The translations under genes were made by a program, and so were the position numbers. This document shows positions 15,901 to 21,740 of a stretch of DNA of 25,635 nt, one piece after another. Position 1 is the stretch's first letter, and every line of letters starts with the position of its first letter. The notes under the pieces were generated by a model. The model ran no database searches. It saw only the letters and a list, made by a program, of their open reading frames with translations, and had not been told where the DNA came from. This DNA comes from Alphaproteobacteria bacterium (lineage in GTDB: Bacteria; Pseudomonadota; Alphaproteobacteria; Micavibrionales; Micavibrionaceae): NCBI GenBank assembly GCA_030432775.1, contig JAUILO010000010.1:1-25635 (forward strand), read 5' to 3'.

Positions 15901-16316
15901 TCTGTTCTAATCATATTCAGAATAGGTTCTTTTATGCGCAGGCTTGACGGGCGAAGTTCGCCTACCAATAAACGACGAGCATAAATTCCAAGCTGTATAT
16001 TTTGAATATCAAGGAAATCTTTTCCAAATTTTTGGATATGAACATCCTTCATATCCAGCGCAACAGGGGCTGAAATATCAGGCCAGGTTATGGCTACGCT
16101 TTCTAATGAGATGCTATATTCTTCGGAATAGCTATTTAGGGATTGTTCGACAAATTCTGTCAGAAATTCAGCTTTAATCCCGGGTCCCATCAGCTGCCAC
16201 AATAACAGGCCGCCAGCAAACACAATGACACCAAATATGACGGCAATAGTTTCCAGCCCCACCACAATGCTGTGCCGGAAATATTTTGAAAGTCTTTTCT
16301 TTTCTTTATTGTCCAT
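12912..16316 (-). CDS. AsmA-family, YhdP-like giant membrane-anchored protein (DUF3971 / AsmA-like C-terminal)
   Basis: A 1,134-residue protein with one N-terminal transmembrane segment (about residues 17-42, VVGLETIAVIFGVIVFAGGLLLW) and a very long periplasmic part of repeating beta-strand segments, as in AsmA, TamB and YhdP. In E. coli these proteins bridge the envelope as lipid-conducting grooves that carry phospholipid to the outer membrane. The C-terminal region (GLDAKIEGDVQIADFKVVN, then PVLGRLLSLAGPAAIPALLSG and NFSRLESGFG) is characteristic of the DUF3971/AsmA_2 type. The start is set at the ATG 16314-16316; the codon before it is TTG. It is divergent from bcp. The role is inferred from the family. 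The DUF3971 assignment is from recalled family features and not from a profile search. Confidence 0.82.
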   Translation of the reverse strand: MDNKEKKRLSKYFRHSIVVGLETIAVIFGVIVFAGGLLLWQLMGPGIKAEFLTEFVEQSLNSYSEEYSISLESVAITWPDISAPVALDMKDVHIQKFGKDFLDIQNIQLGIYARRLLVGELRPSSLRIKEPILNMIRTEDNAFSFDMGMAGIKASNPALEDVEKLLVNPLQAPVEAMDVPQDGTGAFTLDIKDRNSIKELLETIVRGIPVEGEDTQKADLFAIFDHMSAIIIEDAFLSVDDRMLGKIWSVESVGFSLERNPDNLALYLQAQGGQFLGKDTALNASIVYFIPEAEQDTKFKLGLQNFDPMVLSEVVHEFDWAEENNIQVTLESEAQLSSELELKRAGLKLSSDQGKLFIPELYDVPVTIDGMNLKVSYDHTKNMLKLENAKISLGGVELQAKTEISTENTEDLQIPLSARIPLLEQSQIGPLWPSAFQDEGAKEWLVDKLSKGRFEEVTLDVGLHAYKVSDASVNQDFPEGVQAIPASQKSWKIDTGDVKAGFVVKDMDIDYRAPLSPIVNAQGSGEFLSTTDELTLHIEAASLLDMRAEKGKVVLTNIMAGDGEADIQVGIKGPLPSMFRYIKDEPIALSEEELGIAVDKVKGDADVTVNVSFPTIRDVLADQVKVKVAGTLSETVLPGVVNEMDLTGGPFKFSAAEGKIILSGDKGLLDKRPVKFNYIQYLETQGSPYSSKVDASLSADPVLRDKLGIDLSDFVEGPVFVDVTYTQFDDNHAEAVFKGDLKNSVIKLDPFDYRKPSASAGTATGSIAIDSGRIREVRELAVKTADLDIKNARLTFRPDGEGSELDKGQIPSFKLFETNVSIEFEIDKDDAVRAQLKGPFFDARPFLRDSGDDKKEGQKKAASEKDLPYTGPRIIALLETDKIRTHELYTVDKAKVYFDFNKQGKMQRFEMDGIAGKGEVYLRYKPNEQNLMTLRLEADDAGALLRSFDIYKDMRGGKLALYGEAKEVGLDAKIEGDVQIADFKVVNAPVLGRLLSLAGPAAIPALLSGDGMNFSRLESGFGWRLMDGGDIWSFSSGKASAASLRLTFDGSVDQIKDKWDMSGTIVPLSLINSFVSNIPIVGDILAGGKDGAVLAATYTVKGTVSDPQVNVNPLSALAPGILRRLLFEDEKKDK

Positions 16317-16413
16317 CAAAAACTCATTGCCCGTTTAAAAACAGACCTGACTGTATTACACTCTCATCATGCCAACTTTATGACGTTAATATAGTTGGGT
16401 TATAATCCACTAC

Positions 16414-16460
16414 CGTCAAATAGTATTTGGCCATAAAAATTTGACCCTATGTATTTGACC
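16414..16460. repeat. Array of ATTTGRCC motifs upstream of bcp
   Basis: ATTTGGCC (16425-16432), ATTTGACC (16439-16446) and ATTTGACC (16453-16460) repeat with an exact 14-bp period. An inverted copy, CGTCAAAT (16414-16421), lies 3 bp before the first. The group lies between a TATAAT at 16401-16406 and the bcp start, about 85-130 bp before the ATG. It is a candidate binding array for an unknown regulator. Confidence 0.6.
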
Positions 16461-16544
16461 TGAGATGTCTAAAGACTCAAATCAAGATATTGGACGTTTA
16501 CGGATCCAACTCACTGTCTGCAAATGATAAGAAAGGATAAGACA

Positions 16545-17024
16545 ATGACAACATTACAGGTAGGTGTTAAAGCACCTGATTTTACTTTACCCACAGATGG
16601 TGGAGAAAATGTGACCTTGTCCAGCCTTATCGGACAAAAAGTCGTTTTATTCTTCTACCCCAAAGACAACACACCGGGCTGCACCAAAGAAGCATGCAGC
16701 TTCCGTGACAACATCAGCACCTTTGGTGATTTAAACACAGCCATTATCGGCATTTCAAAAGATAGCGTGACAAAGCACGATAACTTCAAAGCCAAGCATG
16801 AGCTGAACTTTCCACTTGCCTCTGATGCCGATAGCGATATTTGCGAACAATATGGCGTTTTTGTCGAAAAGAACATGTATGGCAAGAAATATATGGGCAT
16901 TGAGCGCTCTACGTTTTTAATTGATGAAAGCGGAATCATTCAGCAAATCTGGCGCAAGGTGAAAGTAGACGGTCACATCGAAGCCGTAGAACAAGCCGTA
17001 AGCAATTTGGCAAAAGCAGCCTGA
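16545..17024 (+). CDS. bcp: Thioredoxin-dependent thiol peroxidase (peroxiredoxin Q/BCP)
   Basis: A 159-residue peroxiredoxin that reduces hydrogen peroxide and organic hydroperoxides with electrons from thioredoxin, in the cytoplasm. The peroxidatic cysteine is C46 in YPKDNTPGCTKEAC, and C51 five residues on is the resolving cysteine of atypical 2-Cys BCPs, as in E. coli C45/C50. Length matches. The start is set at 16545 because AAAGGA sits 7 nt upstream. An in-frame ATG at 16524 would place that ribosome site inside the coding sequence. Upstream lies a 14-bp-period repeat array that may control it. A strong terminator follows at 17053. Confidence 0.94.
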   Translation: MTTLQVGVKAPDFTLPTDGGENVTLSSLIGQKVVLFFYPKDNTPGCTKEACSFRDNISTFGDLNTAIIGISKDSVTKHDNFKAKHELNFPLASDADSDICEQYGVFVEKNMYGKKYMGIERSTFLIDESGIIQQIWRKVKVDGHIEAVEQAVSNLAKAA

Positions 17025-17052
17025 CCCATAACGCGCCTATCTGCTCACAAAT

Positions 17053-17081
17053 AAAAAGCCCCGCACAAGCAGGGCTTTTTT
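17053..17081. terminator. Bidirectional intrinsic terminator between bcp and the hydrolase gene
   Basis: AAAAAGCCC (17053-17061) pairs with GGGCTTTTT (17072-17080) around a 10-nt loop. T-runs are present on both strands, so it can end bcp on the plus strand and the convergent hydrolase gene on the minus strand. Confidence 0.88.
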
Positions 17082-17105
17082 ATATTCGTCATGTTAGCCG
17101 TATCA

Positions 17106-17780
17106 CTACGCAGCTTCGATCAAACCAGCATTTACCGATTGTCCGCCACCTGCTTTATTCAGGTGGTCATGCACATGTGAAATAAGCTCGTCAGTATGAT
17201 CGTTGAAGAAATGGCTCGCACCTTCAACAACACGGCGATCCATTACAACGCCTTTTTGAACTTGCAACTTACTCATCATATTATCGATAGATTCAGAAGG
17301 AACAACATCATCACGTGAACCGTTAATGATCAGACCCGATGTCGGGCAAGGTGCCAGAAAGCTAAAATCATATAGATTGGCAGGAGGAGCAACAGATACA
17401 AAGCCGCGCACCTCAGGACGACGCATCAAAAGCTGCATACCGATCCATGCACCGAAAGAAAAACCAGCAACCCAAGTATAAGGCGCGTTAGAATTAATTT
17501 CCTGCATCCAGTCCAAAGCAGTCGCAGCATCGCTAAGCTCGCCTTCACCGTTATCATATATGCCCTGACTATTGCCAACGCCACGGAAGTTAAAGCGAAG
17601 AACGCTAAAACCTCTTTCGGAAAAGGCCTGAAACATATGATATGTGATTTTGTTGTTCATTGTTCCGCCACGTTGCGGATCAGGATGTAATACGATCGCC
17701 AAAGGCGCATTAGGTACTTTTGAGTGAGTGTAACGCCCTTCCAGGCGACCGGCTGGGCCATTGATAATAACTTCAGGCAT
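17106..17780 (-). CDS. Alpha/beta hydrolase (COG2945-like)
   Basis: A 224-residue alpha/beta-hydrolase fold protein. The nucleophile elbow is G106-F-S108-F-G110. The acid is probably D157 or D158 in INGSRDDVVP, and the histidine is H190 in VEGASHFF. The HPDPQRGGTMNNK segment near residue 32 and RFNFRGVGNSQG near residue 62 are typical of the short bacterial hydrolases of COG2945. Family members are often annotated as dienelactone-hydrolase-like, but the substrate is unknown. The ATG at 17778-17780 follows AAGGGGA on the minus strand. It is convergent with bcp and divergent from the Rrf2 gene. Confidence 0.83.
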   Translation of the reverse strand: MPEVIINGPAGRLEGRYTHSKVPNAPLAIVLHPDPQRGGTMNNKITYHMFQAFSERGFSVLRFNFRGVGNSQGIYDNGEGELSDAATALDWMQEINSNAPYTWVAGFSFGAWIGMQLLMRRPEVRGFVSVAPPANLYDFSFLAPCPTSGLIINGSRDDVVPSESIDNMMSKLQVQKGVVMDRRVVEGASHFFNDHTDELISHVHDHLNKAGGGQSVNAGLIEAA

Positions 17781-18015
17781 AGTGGTTCTTTCCCCTTAGT
17801 AAAATTTTAAGCGCAATAGTTTCATTAAGTTTCTTATATTTTTATATTTAAATTTTCATATTCTGCTATCGCATATGTAGTTATTGTCTAGCAAATTGAA
17901 ACAGCTTTTGTCCATTAAATAATCATAAGCCATTGATTTTACTGTGGATATAGCTCATTACAACCCATTTTGGGGCTAGCCTATCCACTATAAAAGGTTA
18001 TTATTTTTCACTGAT

Positions 18016-18032
18016 CTATTTGACAGAAATAG
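18016..18032. promoter_or_regulatory. Palindrome CTATTT-N5-AAATAG over the -35 box, candidate operator
   Basis: Six-base arms at 18016-18021 and 18027-18032 are exact reverse complements around GACAG. The dyad overlaps the TTGACA box, so a bound protein would block the promoter. Rrf2-family proteins commonly repress their own operons, so the product of the next gene is the obvious candidate. Confidence 0.5.
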
Positions 18033-18048
18033 CAAATCAGCGTACATA
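18020..18048 (+). promoter_or_regulatory. Promoter of the Rrf2/IscR-like gene
   Basis: A perfect -35 TTGACA lies at 18020-18025. A weak -10 TACATA (three of six) follows at 18043-18048 with a 17-bp spacer. The predicted leader to the ATG at 18132 is about 80 nt. Confidence 0.45.
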
Positions 18049-18131
18049 GCCACTCGCTAATGTACGAAGTACGTGAGCACTCATCGTCAAATGACCTAAG
18101 AAGTAACAACTGGATTAAAGAGAAGTACAAA

Positions 18132-18596
18132 ATGCCATCAAAGAAAACCAATCTACACCTGACGACAAGAGGACGTTACGCAGTAATAGCCATGGCTGAA
18201 CTGGCTGAACGTGAGGGACAAGAGCCTGTTCCTTTGGCCGATATCGCCAAGTCTGGAAAGATTTCGCTGTCTTATCTGGAGCAATTATTCGCAGGTTTAC
18301 GACGTAACGGCCTAGTCAAAAGCTACAAAGGTCCTGGCGGTGGTTATGTTCTGGCAAAATCGCCTCAGGATATCCGTATTTCCGACATTCTTCGTTCTGC
18401 TGAAGATAGCGTTCCTGCAAAACGTGCCACTGGCAATAAACAGAAGATCAGCAAGAACTCCAAAACTGTCGATCTATGGGATAAAATCGGTGAAGTTCTG
18501 TTCCTTTTTACCGACAAGCTTTCTCTGGCTGATGTGATCAACGAAGATATTTACGAACACCCGACATACGAGAAACTCATAAAAACACTCAGTTAA
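18132..18596 (+). CDS. iscR: Rrf2 family transcriptional regulator, IscR-like but without cysteines
   Basis: A 154-residue Rrf2 protein. The N-terminal winged helix is clear: LTTRGRYAVIAMAELA, then SLSYLEQLFAGLRRNGLVKS and KGPGGGYVLAK, close to E. coli IscR. IscR binds a [2Fe-2S] cluster through three cysteines and a histidine and represses Fe-S biogenesis genes. Here the cluster loop reads AKRATGNKQKISKNSKTVDLW and has none of them; the whole protein has no cysteine. It may bind DNA as an apo form only. The ATG at 18132 is preceded by AAAGAGAAG. The open frame extends to 18060, but the extra residues do not resemble the family. It lies directly upstream of the cysteine desulfurase, hence the IscR call. 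The function is shifted, so the symbol is tentative. Confidence 0.8.
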   Translation: MPSKKTNLHLTTRGRYAVIAMAELAEREGQEPVPLADIAKSGKISLSYLEQLFAGLRRNGLVKSYKGPGGGYVLAKSPQDIRISDILRSAEDSVPAKRATGNKQKISKNSKTVDLWDKIGEVLFLFTDKLSLADVINEDIYEHPTYEKLIKTLS

Positions 18597-18640
18597 GATA
18601 AATATTCGCGAAAAAGACAAAGATCATCTTTAAATCCCGC

Positions 18641-18665
18641 ACAAGACCGTGATATAGGGTCTTGT
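18641..18665 (+). promoter_or_regulatory. Perfect 8-bp hairpin ending at the desulfurase start codon
   Basis: ACAAGACC (18641-18648) and GGTCTTGT (18658-18665) are exact reverse complements with a 9-nt loop. The ATG begins at the next base. The only ribosome-site-like sequence, AGGG (18656-18660), is partly inside the downstream arm. The structure could hold down translation or be a protein-binding dyad. Confidence 0.7.
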
Positions 18666-19784
18666 ATGAAGAATTTAGTTTATTTTGATTATAACGCCAC
18701 CGCGCCCCTTAAAGACGAAGTAATAGACTTCATGTCTGAGATCTTGCGCGAGAGCGGCAATGCGTCATCACTACACAGTTTTGGACGTAACGCCCGCAAA
18801 CATGTCGAAAAAGCCAGAGAGCAGGTCGCCGAACTGGCACACACACATTCAAACAGCGTGACTTTCACCAGTGGCGCAACAGAAGCAAATAATACAGTAC
18901 TCGGCGCATTTAAAGGCCAGCGCATACTGGTTTCCGCCATTGAGCATCCCTCGATTCTAGATGTCATCGAAAATGTCGAGACCATACCCGTCACGCCTGA
19001 TGGCATTATTGACCTTGTGCAATTTGAAGAAATCATTTCAAAAGGCGATGCCCCCGCGCTGATTTCCGTGATGCTGGTCAATAACGAAACCGGTGTTATC
19101 CAGCCCGTCGAACAAATGGCTAGAATCGCAAAAAAGAAACACCCGCAAGTATTTATACACACCGATGCTTCACAAGCACCGGGTCGTATTAAGATTGATA
19201 TGCCTGCCCTGCAAGTTGATTATATGAGTCTATGCGCCCATAAATTCGGTGGCCCACAAGGCACAGGCGCGCTTTTAAGTTTACCGGGCGCAAAACCTGC
19301 GCGATTATTACTTGGCGGCGGACAAGAAAAACGCCAGCGCGCCGGCACGGAAAACGTCGCCGCCATTGCCGGCATGGGACTAGCCTGCACGCTGGCAACG
19401 CGCGATATGGACCAATTTATAGCACTTGCCAAATGGCGCGACCAAATTGAAAACGCCGTTACCACTGCTTATCCGGATGTGAAAATATTTGGACAAAACT
19501 CAGATCGTGTTGCCAACACTTCCAGCATTTGCACCCCTGGCCTTGATGCACAGACACAGCTTATGGCTATGGATCTTGAAGGAATCGCCCTTTCAAACGG
19601 CTCGGCCTGTTCTAGTGGCAAGGTCAATAACAGCTATGTTTTAAGAGCCATGGGCGCGAGCGATTCCGAAGCCGGATCTGCGGTGCGCCTGTCAATTGGT
19701 TGGGAAACCAAACAAAGCGATATTGACCACTTCATCAAAGCATGGTCAGACATGATTTCACGTACAGCAAAAACCAGCGCCTAA
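18666..19784 (+). CDS. iscS: Cysteine desulfurase (IscS/NifS family)
   Basis: A 372-residue PLP enzyme that removes sulfur from cysteine as a protein persulfide for Fe-S clusters and tRNA thiolation. Signatures are the start YFDYNATAPL (6-15), H94 stacking on PLP, D167 in HTDASQ, the PLP lysine K193 in CAHKFGGPQGTG, RAGTEN (225-230) and the catalytic cysteine C315 in SNGSACSSGKV. These place it in group I with IscS and NifS. It is a little shorter than E. coli IscS (404) and resembles the smaller alphaproteobacterial desulfurases. It follows the IscR-like gene by 69 bp, and its start is masked by a hairpin. The symbol is by family; NifS-like or IscS-like cannot be separated here. Confidence 0.92.
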   Translation: MKNLVYFDYNATAPLKDEVIDFMSEILRESGNASSLHSFGRNARKHVEKAREQVAELAHTHSNSVTFTSGATEANNTVLGAFKGQRILVSAIEHPSILDVIENVETIPVTPDGIIDLVQFEEIISKGDAPALISVMLVNNETGVIQPVEQMARIAKKKHPQVFIHTDASQAPGRIKIDMPALQVDYMSLCAHKFGGPQGTGALLSLPGAKPARLLLGGGQEKRQRAGTENVAAIAGMGLACTLATRDMDQFIALAKWRDQIENAVTTAYPDVKIFGQNSDRVANTSSICTPGLDAQTQLMAMDLEGIALSNGSACSSGKVNNSYVLRAMGASDSEAGSAVRLSIGWETKQSDIDHFIKAWSDMISRTAKTSA

Positions 19785-19892
19785 GCCGTCAAATCGTTGC
19801 CGATACTCCCCAGTTATTTTTTAGTAGTCATAATTCTATTTTTTGTGTAAATTGCAGCCAATTAACATAAAAACAAAGAGAGGCATTTCAGC

Positions 19893-20363
19893 ATGGCAAC
19901 CACCTTACAATTGCCTGAATTTGCATTACGTTTAACAGAAAGCTTCCAACAACGCGTTGGCTCTGTGAACACAGCGACCGCTTATGAAAACGCCTTATTG
20001 ATCGCATCAACATTAATCAATGATGAAAAATCCGGATCAAAACCCGTTAAAGAACGAGGAGACATACCCAAAACATTCACCTTACGCGATATGATGCGCG
20101 AAGCGGCTGCAAAACCTTTATTTGCAGCCACAAAAGAAGATACAACCATCACCGTCAAAATAAGCGACGCGCAAGAAGCCGAACTGGGAGCGATCTATGA
20201 TTACTGTGATGAAATTGCGTCCAGCCCTGAAGAAGCATATGTGCTGACCATTATGTGCGCCCATAAGATGTTTGAGCAATACAAACAAGAAGCCGCATCC
20301 CTGAACTTCCACACCCATTCTGCCCAACATGGCATTCAACATCGTGGTATCTGGCTTCGCTAG
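19893..20363 (+). CDS. Conserved-looking hypothetical protein in the Fe-S cluster region
   Basis: A 156-residue soluble protein that I do not recognise. No signal peptide or membrane segment is seen. The N-terminal half has helical stretches (LPEFALRLTESFQQR, TATAYENALLIASTL). A middle segment reads FTLRDMMREAAAKPLF, and the C-terminal half has ISDAQEAELGAIYDYCDEI and EEAYVLTIMCAHKMFEQYKQ. Two cysteines are present, and histidines cluster near the end. An AGAGAGG ribosome site 9 nt before the ATG supports translation. It sits between the desulfurase and the ferredoxin on the same strand, with gaps of 108 and 197 bp, so it may belong to the same transcript. A role in Fe-S or sulfur transfer would be a guess from location only. 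Confidence 0.62.
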   Translation: MATTLQLPEFALRLTESFQQRVGSVNTATAYENALLIASTLINDEKSGSKPVKERGDIPKTFTLRDMMREAAAKPLFAATKEDTTITVKISDAQEAELGAIYDYCDEIASSPEEAYVLTIMCAHKMFEQYKQEAASLNFHTHSAQHGIQHRGIWLR

Positions 20364-20560
20364 CCCGCAAACGTCGCCTATTCCGAACACAATCAGTATA
20401 CAGAAATGCGACAAAAACAAAACGCCCAACCAGCCATGCCAAAATTGAGCAATATTTATGCTGTAAAAATCAGATTGAAACAGGTATAAACGCAACCATA
20501 TTGATATTTTTAGGCGCAAAGCTGCCTTAAACCCGCTTGAATAAGAAAGAACGACAGACT

Positions 20561-20911
20561 ATGGCCGACCCGAAGATCACATTCATTTACCCTGATGGTT
20601 CAAAAAAAGAAGTTGAAGCCCCTCTGGGCTTATCAGTTATGGAAGTTGCACAAAAGAACAGCATCGAAGAAATCGAGGGCGCATGCGGCGGATCACTGGC
20701 TTGCGCAACATGTCACCTTTATGTGCATCCTGACTGGTGGAATAAATGTCTTGCGGGTGAAGACAGTATTTCAGAAGACGAAGAAGACATGCTTGATCTA
20801 GCTTTTGATATTCGTGAAAAGTCACGTCTATGCTGCCAGATTCAAGTCACAGAAGATCTGGACGGGCTGGTTGTTGCCCTGCCCGGCTCTAACGAAGACT
20901 GGTCTAAATAA
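20561..20911 (+). CDS. fdx: [2Fe-2S] ferredoxin, adrenodoxin/Isc Fdx type
   Basis: A 116-residue ferredoxin. Cluster ligands are C42, C48 and C51 (GACGGSLACATCH) and a fourth in SRLCCQI, most likely C92 as in adrenodoxin, with C91 an extra cysteine. The C-x5-C-x2-C pattern and the acidic helix EDEEDMLDLAFD (73-84) define the adrenodoxin/putidaredoxin type that feeds electrons to Isc assembly or to P450s. The start is at the ATG 20561, because MADPKITFIYPDG fits relatives; an upstream in-frame TTG at 20537 is unlikely. Its place downstream of the desulfurase favours the Isc role. The last codons lie in an imperfect 20-bp direct repeat. Confidence 0.88.
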   Translation: MADPKITFIYPDGSKKEVEAPLGLSVMEVAQKNSIEEIEGACGGSLACATCHLYVHPDWWNKCLAGEDSISEDEEDMLDLAFDIREKSRLCCQIQVTEDLDGLVVALPGSNEDWSK

Positions 20912-20938
20912 GACCGGCCTAACGAAAACGGGTCTAAA
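20889..20938. repeat. Imperfect 20-bp direct repeat over the fdx stop codon
   Basis: CTAACGAAGACTGGTCTAAA (20889-20908) and CTAACGAAAACGGGTCTAAA (20919-20938) differ at two positions and are 30 bp apart. The first copy encodes the last residues of Fdx; the second is non-coding. It looks like a decayed tandem duplication. A small hairpin, AAGATT-ATT-AATCTT (20955-20969), follows. Confidence 0.75.
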
Positions 20939-20983
20939 CCAAACCTGCCTATATAAGATTATTAATCTTGAAGCCCCCTGAAG

Positions 20984-21610
20984 CTATTTTGGTTTAGGCA
21001 AATATTGTTTTGCCTGAACCGGCTCGACTGCGTTGCTCGCATTTAATACAGAAAGCGCCTCATCTGCAGTATCCACGAATTTTACAAACTCGCGCATATC
21101 AGCCGATAAAAAGCCCTTTTCGACCATTTTATCCAATGAGGCGATCTGGCCGTCATAAAAACCTTCAAAGTTCAGAACAATAATTGGCTGAACATTAGCT
21201 TCGGGGTCTGTATACACTTTAAGCTGCTGGGCCACCGCCATTTCATATATCTCATCAAGGCTGCCATAAGCACCAGGAAGCACAATACAGGCATCGGCCT
21301 CATCCATCATAATTTCCTTACGCTCGCTCATGCTATCAACGACCTGCTCGATCGATCCTGTTAGATGACCTTGTTCTTTTGAGCCTGCTGCGTGGAAGAT
21401 TTTCGGGATCACGCCCTTTACAAATGCACCGGCATCAAGCGCAGCCTTAGCAGATATGCCCATCAATCCCGACGTTCCGCCGCCATAAATAACGCCATAA
21501 CCATTTTCGCCAAGCAGGCGACCTAATTTGGCAGATTCGTCTATAATTCCTTGATCATTTCCCGGTGAAGAACCACAGAAAACCACAACATTTTTGATAT
21601 AATTACTCAT
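20984..21610 (-). CDS. LOG family protein (nucleoside 5'-monophosphate phosphoribohydrolase-like)
   Basis: A 208-residue Rossmann-like protein of the LOG/lysine-decarboxylase-like family. Members cleave the N-glycosidic bond of cytokinin or purine nucleoside 5'-monophosphates. Visible are the N-terminal VVVFCGSSPG (8-17), the phosphate-binding YGGGTSGLMG (42-51), MSERKEIMM (94-102) with the likely catalytic arginine, and LPGAYGSLDEIYE (111-123) in place of the usual PGGxGTxxE. The glutamate is kept but the second glycine is alanine and the threonine is serine. The start at 21610 is chosen because MSNYIKNVVVF matches relatives; the frame is open to 21649. It is transcribed against its neighbours and divergent from mnmA. 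Confidence 0.85.
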   Translation of the reverse strand: MSNYIKNVVVFCGSSPGNDQGIIDESAKLGRLLGENGYGVIYGGGTSGLMGISAKAALDAGAFVKGVIPKIFHAAGSKEQGHLTGSIEQVVDSMSERKEIMMDEADACIVLPGAYGSLDEIYEMAVAQQLKVYTDPEANVQPIIVLNFEGFYDGQIASLDKMVEKGFLSADMREFVKFVDTADEALSVLNASNAVEPVQAKQYLPKPK

Positions 21611-21702
21611 TTGCTCAACTCTATATTTTGTTATTTTTGATAACTTCACATGTATCTATTTATTTACCATATGTCAAAGTAACAATTTAACATCTGCTAA
21701 AC

Positions 21703-21732
21703 TTGCTATTTACAGCATAAATCCTATATATT
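21703..21732 (+). promoter_or_regulatory. Promoter of mnmA, apparently giving a leaderless message
   Basis: TTGCTA (21703-21708) and TATATT (21727-21732) are separated by 18 bp. The ATG at 21741 follows the -10 by only 8 nt, and no ribosome site is visible in GCCTCGCT. If this is the promoter used, the message starts at or next to the ATG. Confidence 0.4.
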
Positions 21733-21740
21733 GCCTCGCT

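Larger units (their letters stand above)
17781..18131. other. Divergent regulatory spacer between the hydrolase and iscR-like genes
   Basis: A 351-bp AT-rich spacer with no convincing gene once the regulator start is placed at 18132. It holds GTGGATA (17944-17950) with its reverse complement TATCCAC (17982-17988) 31 bp apart, and a promoter with an overlapping palindrome near 18020. The upstream extension of the regulator frame (18060-18131) looks non-coding. Confidence 0.6.

Noticed and set aside
17943..17989. TGTGGATAT and, inverted, CTATCCACT resemble DnaA boxes and could hint at an origin.
   Set aside because: Only two imperfect copies, no AT-rich unwinding element or origin-type genes nearby; they fit better as a local inverted repeat in a promoter spacer.
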